A stretch of 64,000 bases of DNA from Tipula vernalis (Eukaryota > Arthropoda > Insecta > Diptera > Tipulidae). The notes under the pieces are model-generated. The model worked only from the letters and a program-made list of their open reading frames with translations, searched no databases and was not told the origin of the DNA. Position numbers and translations under genes: made by a program. How positions within the stretch are numbered: the stretch's first letter is position 1; each line of letters begins with the position of its first letter. The stretch spans positions 104,323,930 to 104,387,929 of the forward strand of contig OY282560.1 in NCBI GenBank assembly GCA_958295665.1, given 5' to 3'. Of the stretch, positions 44,346 through 55,179 are shown in pieces.

Positions 44346-45430
44346 CGGTATCATTCGTAAAGTCCGCCTTTGGAGGCATGTCAAACAAATTTCAATGACA
44401 ACACGCGAGTTCATCTATATCTCTACGTCTCATATAGAGAGTTTTTATGCCAACTTCTTCGATTATGCAAAGCAAGAAGGTAAACACAATGAAGAACTTG
44501 AGGGAAATATTTTTATAAACATAGAACTCAATTACCTGAATCACGAGAGTCTTATGGTATGGGAGTTCTGTCTCACATGTGCACACTCAATATTTACTTC
44601 CTAGGGACGCACCTTCCTACAAATCAATTAGCAATTAACACTGACAACACATCTCTAATCAATAAATTAGCATTACTCGATCCTTCTCATTGGATCTTCT
44701 AGATATGTGGCTACGTAAAAGAGAACGCACCAACAAATTATTTTTGTCTTGATTTTTTTCAATTGACTTGAGAAATTGTATTCAAATACGCCTTGTTGTA
44801 TTTCTATTTATATTTAAAATAAGAAACCTGGTTAAAGTACACCAATTGAATTTTAACCCTGGTTTTAATCAGCTGAATTTAAACATCTCGTATTACTTAT
44901 ATGAAAAAGTTCTTCTATCTTATGGGTACCGGATGTCAATGCACGACGCGTCAATCTTTCAATGGCAATATATTTGTGAAAAAATAATGGTTCGAGACTT
45001 AAAATATTTTGTTTGGCTTTTGTTCTTAAATCGAAATATAGTATATCAAATATAAGCATATGACAATTCCAAAAACTAATCGAAATTCAAATTTTTAACT
45101 GTTAATTTGAAACTTTGAATTTTTTTCATTTTTAAAGTTTAAACCAATGCAATTTATAGAATTAAGTTTTTTAACCGCGTTATGCTAGGGCACGCGAACT
45201 GTGCGTCTTTATTTCAAATATGTAAAGCAAATTTTGGAACTAGTACAATACATTGTTGCAATAGAGAGGAGGCATATACAAATTAATTGTCTATATTATA
45301 CTAATAAAAATGAAAATCTATATGTCTGTGTGTATGCTCTTTGCGTAGTGGTTTCATACGAAAATTAGCCGGTTTTTGTAGTATTTTCGCAGGGATCTAG
45401 GCGAAAGTAAAAAAGGAATGTTTAAAATTA
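44346..45430. other. Unassigned stretch after the second minisatellite
   Basis: The first ~60 bp is shared with the flank of the other TATGATGG locus. The 103-codon frame at 44293-44604 starts inside the minisatellite and has no domain. Around 45290-45370 is CTATATTATACTAATAAAAATGA and TCTGTGTGTATGC, reminiscent of a widespread insect repeat start, which I cannot name. Confidence 0.35.
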
Positions 45431-46010
45431 GCCTCTAGAGTGTTATGTCTGGAGATGGATTGAATTGTTGTGATTTCTCAATAGCTATCGCAACAAAAAA
45501 ATCAGTTCAACTTTCCCGTGGGAAATCTGGCAAAATTTAATTTTCTACAATTTTTGAATTCCCACGGGAAACTTGAACTGAATTTTTTCCTGCGGTTGCT
45601 TTGACAAATCACATCAATGCAATCTATCTCCAGACATAACACTTTAGAAGCTGATTTTACAAAAAGTCTCTAATGAATTTTGAAAAACCGAATTTTCTCA
45701 GATTTCCTTCGGGAAACTTGAATTTAATTTTTTCCTGCACTAGCTATTTAAAAGTCACATCAAAGTAATTCATCTCCAGACATAACACTCTAGAGGCTGA
45801 TTTTATACAAAGTTTCTAATGGTTTTTGGAAAATCGAATTTTCCCAGATTTCCCACGGGAAACTTGAACTGAACTTTTTTCTTGCAATGGCAATTGACAA
45901 GTCACATCAAAGCAATCGATTTCCAGATATAACACTCTAGAGGCTGATTTTTTACAAAGATTCTAATAATGTTGAGAAAATCGAATTTTGCCAGATTTCC
46001 CACGGAAAAC
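45430..46010. repeat. Inverted tandem repeat of a ~147-bp monomer (foldback-like)
   Basis: TCTAGAGTGTTATGTCTGGAG (forward, 45435-45456) is mirrored by CTCCAGACATAACACT at about 45628, 45774 and 45921 (spacing about 147 bp). The CCCGTGGGAAATCTGG / CCACGGGAAACTTGAACTGAA words are also mirrored. One forward half-copy thus faces three inverted copies around a centre near 45545. Confidence 0.75.
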
Positions 46011-46510
46011 TTCAACAATAGTAACAGAAAGAACTCTATGATTTGACCAATTTCAAACTTAACTAATGATATATGCCACAACTCGGCAAAAAAAACCAAG
46101 GATTTGGTCAAACTGTGATTCAGTGAAACTCAATTTCACTTATCTGAAAAATCGCCCAATTTTAAACGCAAGTACATAGGCCTATATTCAGAGCCTTCTA
46201 GAGCCAAAATCATGCGTCATAATTTTTTAGAAGGTTTTCTAGTGGTATAACTTTTCATTGTTCGTCATAGGAACACCCATAGTAAAAATGATTTTTTTAG
46301 CTTTAAGTTTTTCAATGAAAAAAGCAAAAATGTTATAAAACGTTTATATAAAAGTTTTCTAAATATCTTTAACAATAATATACAAGAAGACTATAATTGG
46401 TATTAAATATACTATATATTAATTGCAGAAGTATTAAAATTAAATTATGCCTAAAATTTTTTTTCAAACTTTCATTTTGAAAAATACATCAAAGTTGGCT
46501 CTAATGAAGT
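46010..46510 (+). repeat. Dispersed repeat: one tandem-family monomer plus ~370-bp tail
   Basis: The words CTAATGATATATGCCACAAC, TTGGTCAAACTG and AAAATCGCCCAATTTTAAA match the family at 50000-52720. It is followed by a tail (CCTTCTAGAGCC ... CGTCATAATTTTTTAGAAG ... TATAAAAGTTTTCTAAATAT ... TACATCAAAGTTGG) repeated in the same order at 52710-53530. Confidence 0.8.
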
Positions 46511-46539
46511 AAAATTGACGATTGGAGGATTTCGATTTT

Positions 46540-46808
46540 TATGTGTCAACTTCATTTTTTCTATTTTCCGCAGGAGCGCTGAAAGCACGTTTAAAAATCT
46601 CCGAGATCATACATAATTAAACATTTGTAAAGTTTTTATTTAAAAATTTGCCTTAGCCAATAAAGTGATTTCCCATATGATTTGTGTGTTTTACTAGGAA
46701 ATGTTTGGGTTTTTCTTCGTTTTCATTAGTCTTTGATGCTGTTTCATTTTTACTCTATCGTTTATTTTTTGTCGACTAAATTGGGTTTAAATCCGTTCTT
46801 GTTGGCTA
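46540..46808 (-). pseudogene. Penelope-like element remnant, part downstream of the mariner insertion
   Basis: Minus-strand reading just outside the mariner gives NKNGFKPNLVDKK, then further broken text. This resembles the region after the RT in Penelope-like elements and continues the frame from 48143-48480 once the mariner is left out. No GIY-YIG endonuclease motif was recognised. Confidence 0.5.
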
Positions 46809-46810
46809 TA

Positions 46811-48140
46811 CCACCTTGATCAACAAGTTCCCGGAATTTATTCAGAAAATTAAAAATACAAGTTTATTAATCTAAATCTATATTGTCCCCTTCAAAGTAA
46901 TCCCCATCGACTACAACACACTATTGCCAGCGCTTGATCCAATCCTCGAAACATTTTTTATATTCGCTTTTCGGTATGTCCATCAGTGCTTCCTGCGATT
47001 TTTCCATTATTTCCTCTCGGCTGCTGAAACGCGTTCCCCGTAATGGTTTTTTAACTCGATTGAACAGAAAAAAGTCACAGGGAGCCAAATCAGGTGAATT
47101 CGGTGGCTGTTGGATGGTATTTGTTGCAATTTTCGTCAAAAAATTACGAATAATGATGGCACTGTGCGACGGTGCGTTATCATGGTGCAAAATCCATGAG
47201 TTTTCTGCCCACAATTCTGGTCTCTTTCGGCGAATTGCTTCACGCAAACGTCTCATAACGCCCAAATAATACTCTTTGTTTACGGTCTGGCCTTCTGGCA
47301 AAAATTCATGATGCATTACACCGTTGTAATCCATGAAAACCGTGAGCATTTCCTTCTTTTTTGACTGAAAACGCCGTGGTTTTTTTTGGTCTCGGCTCAT
47401 TTGGTGAACGCCATTCACTTGGCTGATGTCTAGATTGCGTGTCGTACTCATAAACCCACGTCTCGTCTCCAGTAATGATCCTTTTGATGAATGTGGGATC
47501 GGATTCAACCTCGCAAATCATGTCTTTTGCGACTTCAACACGGTCTCTTTTTTGCATGAAATTGAGGTCTTTTAGCACCAACTTTGCTCTTACACGACGG
47601 AAACCCAAATCATTAACAAAAATGGGTTGGACGGATCCATAGGCAATGTTCAAGTCCTCCGCTACCTCTCTGATGGTTAATTTGCGGTTATTGACCAACA
47701 TTTCTTTTACTTTATCAATGTTTTCGTCGGTTTTAGATGTCGATGGTCTGCCACTGCGTTCATCATCTTCGATTGACTCACGACCACTTTTAAACCGCTC
47801 GTGCCACTGGTAAACGACCGTTTTCTTTAGAGAATCGTTGCCGAAACACTTTTCCAACATTTCCAACGTTCGCGCACCATTAAATCTGTTTTTTACGCAA
47901 AATTTAATACAAGTTCGTTGTTGCAAATTTAAATCCATTTCTAAAATTGTAAATAATCGCCAACACACACAGAGATAGATGTACTCTTGACTACGTAACT
48001 TTTGCAAATGTCAAGCTATGACGCTAAGATTTAGAGGGAATAACAACAATAGAAGTACCAACTTAACCAAAAAAACAGAACTCAAATCGGAACGTTGGAA
48101 GCGCCACACGGTGGTTATTGGAACTTTTTGATCAAGGTGG
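46811..48140 (-). mobile_element. Mariner transposon (DD34D), 1330 bp, transposase frameshifted
   Basis: The ends CCACCTTGATCAACAAGTTC (left) and the complement of GAACTTTTTGATCAAGGTGG (right) are inverted repeats with one mismatch in the 20 compared bases. A TA lies on both sides (46809-46810, 48141-48142), the expected duplication. It is inserted in a Penelope-like remnant of the same orientation. The termini are intact, so it could in principle be mobilised in trans; the transposase is not intact. Confidence 0.88.
46921..47940 (-). pseudogene. Mariner transposase, two overlapping frames
   Basis: The first part starts at Met MDLNLQQRT (47938) with a helix-turn-helix DNA-binding region (VYQWHERFKSGRESIEDDERSGRPS; the linker WxxRF-type motif), then TGDETWVYEYD with catalytic Asp 1. 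The second frame continues through FMDYNGVMHHEFLPEG, HHDNAPSHSA (Asp 2) and NSPDLAPCDFFLF (Asp 3), and stops at 46921. Thirty-four residues separate Asp 2 and Asp 3, the DD34D signature of mariner. The frames overlap at 47306-47508 and a one-base indel near 47380 (in the KKT/KKP lysine run, GGTTTTTTTTG) splits the enzyme. A homopolymer sequencing error is an alternative explanation for the shift. Confidence 0.9.
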
Positions 48141-48142
48141 TA

Positions 48143-48480
48143 TGTTTAATGATTGTGATTTCCTCATTGTATTCGATTTTGTTCATTGGTACATTATTTA
48201 GCCTGTTTATCATGTGGATATAAGTTGATATTTTGTGTTGGTAGGGGTGATGTGAATTGTTATGGACAGTATTATCTGTTTGAGTCGTTTTTCGGTATAT
48301 TTGGAATGAATGTTTTGAGTTGATGTGTTTTATTGTAAGATCTAGGAAGTTAATTTCTTTGTCCGTTTCTTTTTCTAACGTGAATTTTATTGAGGGCTGT
48401 TTATTATTTATATTTTGATGAAATTTATCTAATTGTCTTTGTGAACCATTGAAAAGTAGAGCCCGTGAAGTTGCTGACAA
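48143..48480 (-). pseudogene. Penelope-like element RT C-terminal fragment, upstream of the mariner
   Basis: The minus strand reads EINFLDLTIKHINSKHSFQIYRK, then TTQTDNTVHNNSHHPYQHK. These match the Penelope-like RT region (FLDVTI...FxIYRKPTxTDxxIHxxSxHPxxHK). The frame is cut by the mariner TA site. It is flanked upstream (48480-48530) by unrecognised sequence. Confidence 0.75.
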
Positions 48481-48530
48481 AAAAAGAAAACGTATGCGTA
48501 TACAATTCCATTAAGAATAATAAAAGTCTA

Positions 48531-49545
48531 TAGGATTCCAATTAAAATGTAAATGTATTAGTAATTTTGAATGAACCTTTTGAGTATTTTATAACAGGTA
48601 CCCTATAGATTTGGGCAAGGTTCGGCTATATAGGTCGTTTAAGCCTGTGTCTGGAGCACAATATCCAGAAAAAGCTTTTTCAAAATGGGGGACATGGAAT
48701 CTTGTTAATGATAGTTTTACAATTAAAATATTGAGTATTTTCTTTTGATGGCCCATTAAAAAGCACTCCCAGAGATTTGGCAAGGTTCAACTTTACAGGT
48801 CATATAAGCCAAGATGTGGGGGCATATTATCCAGAAGAATGTTTTTCCAAATGGAGGATTTGGAATCTTGTTAATGGAAGTTTTCCACTTAAAACATTGA
48901 GTATTTTATATTAAAGGCGCATTAACAAGCTCACGCAGATACTTGGGCAAGGTTTGGCTAAATAGATCATATAAGCCAAGGAATGGGGCATATTATCGAT
49001 AAGAAGTTTTTTCGAAACAGGGAATTTGGAATCTTGTTAAGGGCAGTTTGCACTTAAAATATTGAGTATTTCCTATTGGAGGTCCATTAACAAGCACTGC
49101 CAGGAATTTGGCCAAGGTTCGGCTATATAGGACAAATAAGCTAAGGTACGGGGCGCATTATCCAGAAGAAGATTTTTCGAAACGGAGGACTTGGAACCTT
49201 GTTAATACCAGTTTTGCAACTAAAATATTGAGTAGTTCTAGGTATAGCTTGTTAATGGGCCATCAAAATAAAATACTAAATATTTTACGTGGAACACTGC
49301 CATTAACAAGATTCCAAATCCTCCGTTTATGTGCCTCATACTTTGGCTTAAATGACCTATATAGCCGAACCTAGCCCAAATCTCTGGAAGGGCTTTTTAA
49401 TGGGCCATTAAAATAAAATACTCAAGATTTTAGGTGCAAAACTGCCGTTAAGATAAGATTCCAAATCCTCCGTTTCGAAAAAAACCTCTTCTTCTAAACT
49501 TTACATGGAAACACTCATTCATTTACGTTTTAATGGGAACCTTAA
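48531..49545. repeat. Foldback-like array, ~165-bp monomers, four forward and about two inverted
   Basis: TTGAGTATTT starts recur at about 48580, 48731, 48897, 49062 and 49228. Each unit carries CAAGGTTCGGCTATATAGG and GGAATCTTGTTAATG words. From about 49250 the words appear inverted (GCCATTAACAAGATTCCAAA; CTATATAGCCGAACC). The outer ends are also inverted: TAGGATTCCAATTAAAATGT at 48531 pairs with the complement of the bases around 49515-49542. Short frames inside it follow the monomer and are not genes. Confidence 0.82.
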
Positions 49546-49990
49546 ACCATCTTTTAGTTTGGATGGACGTTTTAATTATTCGTTTGAAACTTAGCGGAAA
49601 TAATCACTCAGTTCATTCCAATAAGAATTTTGTTTTGAGTGTTTCTAAATGGTTGTAGAACCTTTTATAATTTAATTTCCCTTTTTATTTTTTTTAATAA
49701 TTGCTGGAAAAAGGGGAAACTTGATAATCTGTGTTCTGAATGAGTAAGACATTGAATTGTGTTTTAGCGATTTCAGAAAAAAATATTTAACTGGGTTTAT
49801 CTTTTAATTGATGTTTTTTTGTCAATCGAAATTGCGTTTTTTCATATGAACTCTATGAAAATAAATAATTTTTTAGTCTTTATGAGTCCCTCATTTTAAG
49901 TTCATATTTTACTTGTCCGGCTCTATTTACATCAAGATGGCTCTGATATAATCTAGGTTGTTTTGCTATAATCCGTAGTTTTTATCGAAT
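49546..49990. other. Unassigned AT-rich stretch
   Basis: No gene or clear repeat unit seen. Confidence 0.4.
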
Positions 49991-50645
49991 CATTTTAATT
50001 CAAAAAGGACTTCGATAGGTAAATGATGATATATGTCACAACCCTGGATAAACACTTCGATTTGGCCAAACTGCGATTCAGCGAAACTCAGAAGTTTACT
50101 TATCTGAAAAATCGTTCAATTTAAAACTCAATAACAGAAGCCTATAATTCGTAGTTTATATCAAACCATTTTTAATTAAAAAAGCACTTCGATGGCTGAT
50201 ATGTGCCACAACTCAGGAAAAACACTCTGATTTGGCCAAAATTTCACTTATCTCAATAATCGCTCTATTTCAAACTCAATAACATAAGCCGATTCATAGT
50301 TTTCATTGAACCATTTTTAATTAAAAAATCACTTCGATGGTTAACTAATGATATATGCTATAACCCAGAAAAACTCTAGGATTTAGCCAAACTGCGATAT
50401 GGTGAATCTCAGAATTTCGCTTATCTCTAAAATCGCACATTTTCAAACTCAATAATAGGCTATAATTCGTAGTTGTTTTATCGAACCATTTGTATTTTAA
50501 GAAGCATTTCGGTAGCTTAATGCCTAACTAATGATTTATGGCACAACCCAGGAAAACACTTTGATTTTACCAAACTGCGTTACAGTGAATCTCAGTATTT
50601 CGTTTATCTCAAAAATCGCTCAATTTTAATTCAAACAGAATGTGT
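49990..50645 (+). repeat. Tandem array of a 150-185-bp monomer, left block
   Basis: The words TTGGCCAAACTGCGAT, AAAATCGCTCAATTT, ACTCAATAACAGAAGCC and TATCGAACCATTTTTA recur about four times, with TTGGCCAAA-type cores at 50062, 50232, 50382 and 50565. The array continues at 52030 after an inserted foldback-like block. Confidence 0.8.
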
Positions 50646-52025
50646 CGAAAGCCCAAATGTCTAATGGCTGATTAGGTCGAAAGACCGAATGGGTCGAAAG
50701 GCCGAATGTCGAAAGGCCGAATGTCGAAAGGCCGAATGGGTCGAATGGCTGAACGTGTGGAAAGGCCGATTGGGTCGAAAGGCCTAATTTTCATTTCCTT
50801 CACTTAATTGATTGAAATCAATATTTAAGTATGTAGGGGCTAGTGCCAAAATCTCGCAAAATCAAAATAACGAATAAATAAAATATCGAATAAATTTTTT
50901 GGTTCAGTTTTATAATACCGAATTTTAGAATATCGCCAAATAATTTCTCGAATACTATAATCTCGAAACACAAATAAATCAATTATTTTTTTTAAATTTA
51001 AGTGGAAAATAATTTCTTGGAATCACTACATTTACCCGAAAAAAAAAAATCAGAAATTTTACAATTCATAGTAATGAAATAGATAAAATCAAGAAAAAAA
51101 ATTCCGAAAAAATTCAGAAATATATTTTGTTTAACAAAGACTTTTGTCACAACTTGAAACATTTATGGTACAACTATCAGTAGCTAGAAGCGATATAAAC
51201 GATACAATTCCTTTGATCTGTATCTGCAAGGTTGACGAAGCATTTAACAATTTAATAAAAATTCGCAATCCATTCTAATACATTTAATCTATTTTAATCT
51301 TATAGAAATTTCGTAAATTTTAATTTTAACTTTTTGATTTTTTTGCTTCTGAAATTTTTTTCGGGATTTGAGTTTCTATGTTTTTTGTAGATAACAACTC
51401 TAAATAGAATTATAAAAACTTATAATATTTAAACAGTATCAAACATGAGAAATTGTATGTAAAAACAAAATTATATTAATTATTCGGGATTCGAGATAAT
51501 TCGAGATTTGGATTTCGAGATTTTAAAGTTTCGATATTTTGAAATTCGACATTTTGAAAGTCGAGATTTCGATTTCGAGATTGTGATTTCGATATAACGT
51601 TTGTCGAGATATTATACCCAACCCGTATGCAGTATATTAATGTGATTAACTTTTGTTGGAAAAAAATATTTATTTGTTTTTCTTTTTTAATTATGATTAA
51701 TTAATTTTTAATTATATGATAAAAAATCGTAAGAAGATTTTAATCTTAAAGGCGATTTACAATTAAACATTTTTATACAAAAATGTTGATAAAAATATAA
51801 ATTTGGTTTTCATATAAATATAAATTTTGAAAATTTTCATTCATAAAATTATGCAAAATTAAAATCAATTTCGACACAAACGGCCTTTCGACATTCGCCC
51901 TTTGGAAAGAATCGGCCTTTCGAAATTGGGCTTTTTGATATTCGACCTTTCGACATTCGGCCTTCCGACATATTCGGCCTTCCGACACATTCAGCCTTTC
52001 GACATTCGGCCTTTCGGCCCTATTC
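50645..52025. repeat. Foldback-like block built of short inverted words
   Basis: The left arm (50645-50795) is composed of GGCCGAATGTCGAAA words; the right arm (51880-52020) is composed of the complement TTTCGACATTCGGCC. Inside lies a second mirrored pair: ATCTCGAAA/ATATCG/AATCTCG words at 50850-50975 face TCGAGATTTCGA words at 51485-51615. It interrupts the 150-185-bp tandem family, whose phase resumes at about 52030, so it is an insertion. No exact target duplication could be assigned. Confidence 0.75.
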
Positions 52026-52029
52026 CTAA

Positions 52030-52985
52030 TTTTACTATCACCGCACTTATCTTTAAAATCGCTCAATTTTAAACTCAATAACAGAAGCCAGTTTCTAACG
52101 AACCCGTTTGAATTCAAAAAGCACTTTGATAGCTGGCTAATGGTGTATGTTACACCCCGGGAAGAATTCTGTGATTTAGCCAAACTGCGATACAGTGAAC
52201 CTCAGAATTTCATTTATCTCAAAAATTGCTATTGCACCATTTTTATTTTAAGAAGCACTTCGATCGCTAACTAATGATATTAGCCGCAACTCGGAAAAAC
52301 ACTCCGATTTGGCCAAACTGCGATTTAGCGAAACTTAGAATTTTACTTATCTCAAAAATCGTTCAATTTCAAACTCAATAACAGAAGCCTATAATTGTAT
52401 TTTTTTATCGAACCATTTTTATTTTAAGAAACACTTCGGTGGGTTACTAATTGATATGTAACACAACCGACGAAAAACTCTGTGATTTTGTCAAACTGCA
52501 ATACGGCCCTCAGAATTTCACTGGTCACAAAAATCGCTCAAATTCAAACTCAATAATTGCCTACAGTTCACAGTTTTTATCGAACCATTTTGAATTCAAA
52601 AATTATTTCGATGACTAACAAATGGTATATGCCACAACCCTGGATAATCACTCTGATTTGGCCAAACTCAGAATTTCAGTTATCTCAAAAGACGCTCAAT
52701 TTAAAACTCAATAACGGGAGCCTTCTAGAGTATAGAGCCATAATAATACGTCATAATTTTTTAGAAGCTGGTTTAGTGGTACATTTTTCACTTTTCACCA
52801 TACGAATCCATAATAAAAATGCACTGTTTAGCTCCAAGTTTGTCAATGAAAAATTCAGAAATCTTCTAAAATGTTTATATAAAAGTTTTCTAAATATCTT
52901 TAACAACAATATACAAGAATACTATAATTGGTATTAAATATATATTAATTGCAGAAATATTAAAATTAAATTATGTCTAAAATAT
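52030..52985 (+). repeat. Tandem array, right block, plus start of the family tail
   Basis: About four more monomers of the family seen at 49990-50645, followed from about 52710 by the tail shared with 46180-46510. The tail is interrupted at 52985 by a solo LTR and ends at about 53530. Confidence 0.8.
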
Positions 52986-53473
52986 TGTGACGGTGACACC
53001 TAGTGTGTAATAGAAGAAGTTAAATTAATAGCTCAACGTTTAACTGTACTAAAATGAAATTTTCTGTGATAAAAATTGTTACGTAATGTTTCTACGCTAT
53101 TCTAACTGGAAAAGTCATGAGCTTTCTAGAAGTTTGGTTTGGGTATATAAAAAGGCGGACGAATTCGAATTGGATTAGTAGTATTTGGTAAGCAAGTAAA
53201 GTGTGAAGATTAAAAAGGAACTAAAAAGTGATTTAAAAAGTGTTTTAGTGGAAATAAAAAGTAAAAGTGAAAATTGTGCGAAATAAAAAGTAAAAGTGAT
53301 CAGTAAAATTTGAGAATAATTTATATAAAGTGATTTTGTGAATTTTTATTAATAAACTGTATTGTAATAATTTGTGTGTAAAATAAAAAATTCGTTGCTG
53401 ATAAATAAAATTGATTTTGGTTTATTCACAATCCAGTGATACGCACCTTGATTGACGAGGCAAAAACGTAACA
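52986..53473 (+). mobile_element. Solo LTR (488 bp) with ATAT target duplication
   Basis: Starts TGTGACGGTGACACC and ends CGTAACA, with ATAT on both sides (52982-52985 and 53474-53477). The homologous repeat at 46460-46480 lacks this sequence, which acts as an empty-site comparison. It contains TATATAAAAAGGCGG (53144) as TATA box and AATAAA at 53351 as polyA signal, the order expected inside an LTR. Its parent family is not in this window as far as I can see. Confidence 0.85.
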
Positions 53474-53739
53474 ATATGTTTTTCGAATTTTCGGTTTGAA
53501 AAATACATCAAAGTTGGTTTTGACGATGGTCGTGTTCAGTCGGGGAAAAGTGATAAAAAATATTATGAACCAAATTGAAACTGGCGGAACAGAGTACAAA
53601 TTTCGATAATTATTCCGAACTTGATATGTGTAAACAATTCACGGCAACCGATGACAACTTCGCAAATAAAACAATCTTAACACTTTAAAAATATATAGGT
53701 GCTGTAAAGGCAAAATTTTGCAGGCATTGAAAATAGGCC

Positions 53740-55170
53740 AATAATGATCGTATCAACGCTTGAAAAATATAACCCGAATAATATAATTTTGTAAAATTAA
53801 TATCGGTTCAATGGTATCAAAATAAACTCCACCCCAACATGGTAAACCATAACTGATGCGATAGTCCACGCAAGCAAAATAAAAATTGAGTAAAACATTG
53901 GATGGGCAAAATTTACGTATCAAATAAATTGCACGTAATGCAAAATTAACTTGATTTTTGACAACTTGAACATGTGATTTCCAGTTTAAATTTGCATCAA
54001 CGTTCAATCCCAAATATTTAAATAAACGAACATTTTCAATTTTAATGCAAAGACTGCTACAATTACGTAAGTCACAATTACGTACATGATAAAAAATCTC
54101 GGGGATGAAACTTTGATAAGGATCACCAACCAATTTGAAGAACAATACCTTAGTTTTTTCACTTAATAGCAAGGAGTGATTATCAAACCATGTGCGAAGA
54201 ATTTTCATGTCAGAATTTATTTGGCTAGTTAGGTCATTAAGACAGTCAAATCAACATAACTTAATGCAATATCATCAGCAAAAGCAACAATTTTACCGTT
54301 TAAGTTTAAGTTAAGAATTGAATTTATGTAAATTAAAAACAAGATAGGACCAAGAACAGAACCCTGGGGAACACCATGTTCAATAATAAATGGAATGCTT
54401 TGCGATTTATCAATCCTAACCATAAATGTTCGATTACTGAGATATGATTTTAAGATTATGATCCACCATATCAAAGGCTCTCTTTATATCGATGAAGACT
54501 GCACCAACAAACTTCTTCTCATTCAGATTAATATGAATTCCATTTAAGAAATTAATTAACGCAGATTCAGTACTTTTGCCAGATCTAAAGCCGTATTGAT
54601 GAAGACTAAGAAACTCAAATTTGTCCAAAAACTTCTCAATACGGGATTTCATCGATTTTTCAAAGATCTTCAAAATTGTGGATTGCAATGCAATGGGCCG
54701 ATAATTGTCCTTAATAATGATATCACCCTTTTTAAACAAAGAGATAACAATTGCAGTTTTTAAAACATTAGGGATATCACCATTTACAAAACATTGGTTA
54801 ATGAATTGTACTAAAACTGGCGCAATTGCTATAACCACTAATTTTAGCATATTCGAGCTAAGACCAAGAATGTCAAGTGCATTACTTGATTTAAGTCCAT
54901 TAATAATACAAATAATCTCCTAGATTCCTCAAATGTATTAATAAAAATGTATCCAACATTTCAGTAGAGTAAGAACAATCATTAGGACTCATACTTTGGG
55001 CAGAAAAGTTAGAAGATCTCAAATCGCTAACGATTTTAGAGAAATAAAAACCAAAATCGTTAGCAATTGATACAGAGTCAGACAGAATCTCTGAGTTAAT
55101 AGACAAAATTCTTTTGATATTAGTTCTACTCAAATTCCACAAGGAGAACAGGGAGAATGATGTCAAAATT
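53740..55170 (-). pseudogene. Jockey/CR1-like LINE ORF2 RT remnant
   Basis: On the minus strand from 55170: a linker with frameshift, then 54434-54850 with PNVLKTAIVISLFKKGD, NYRPIALQSTILKIFEK, QYGFRSGKSTESALI and GAVFIDIKRAFDMVDH; then 54229-54474 with HGVPQGSVLGPILFLIYIN and the catalytic box AFADDIAL; then 53753-54208 with LSEKTKVLFF, FKYLGLNVDANLNWKSHV. This is a full RT domain order but split into three frames. The endonuclease is missing. It differs in sequence from the LINE at 30060-32210. Confidence 0.8.
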
Positions 55171-55179
55171 TTATAATGA

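Noticed and set aside
51773..52183. 136-codon frame with repeated basic/Glu-rich words
   Set aside because: The repeated ERPNVERLN-like words come from the TTCGGCC-type inverted words of the foldback-like block.
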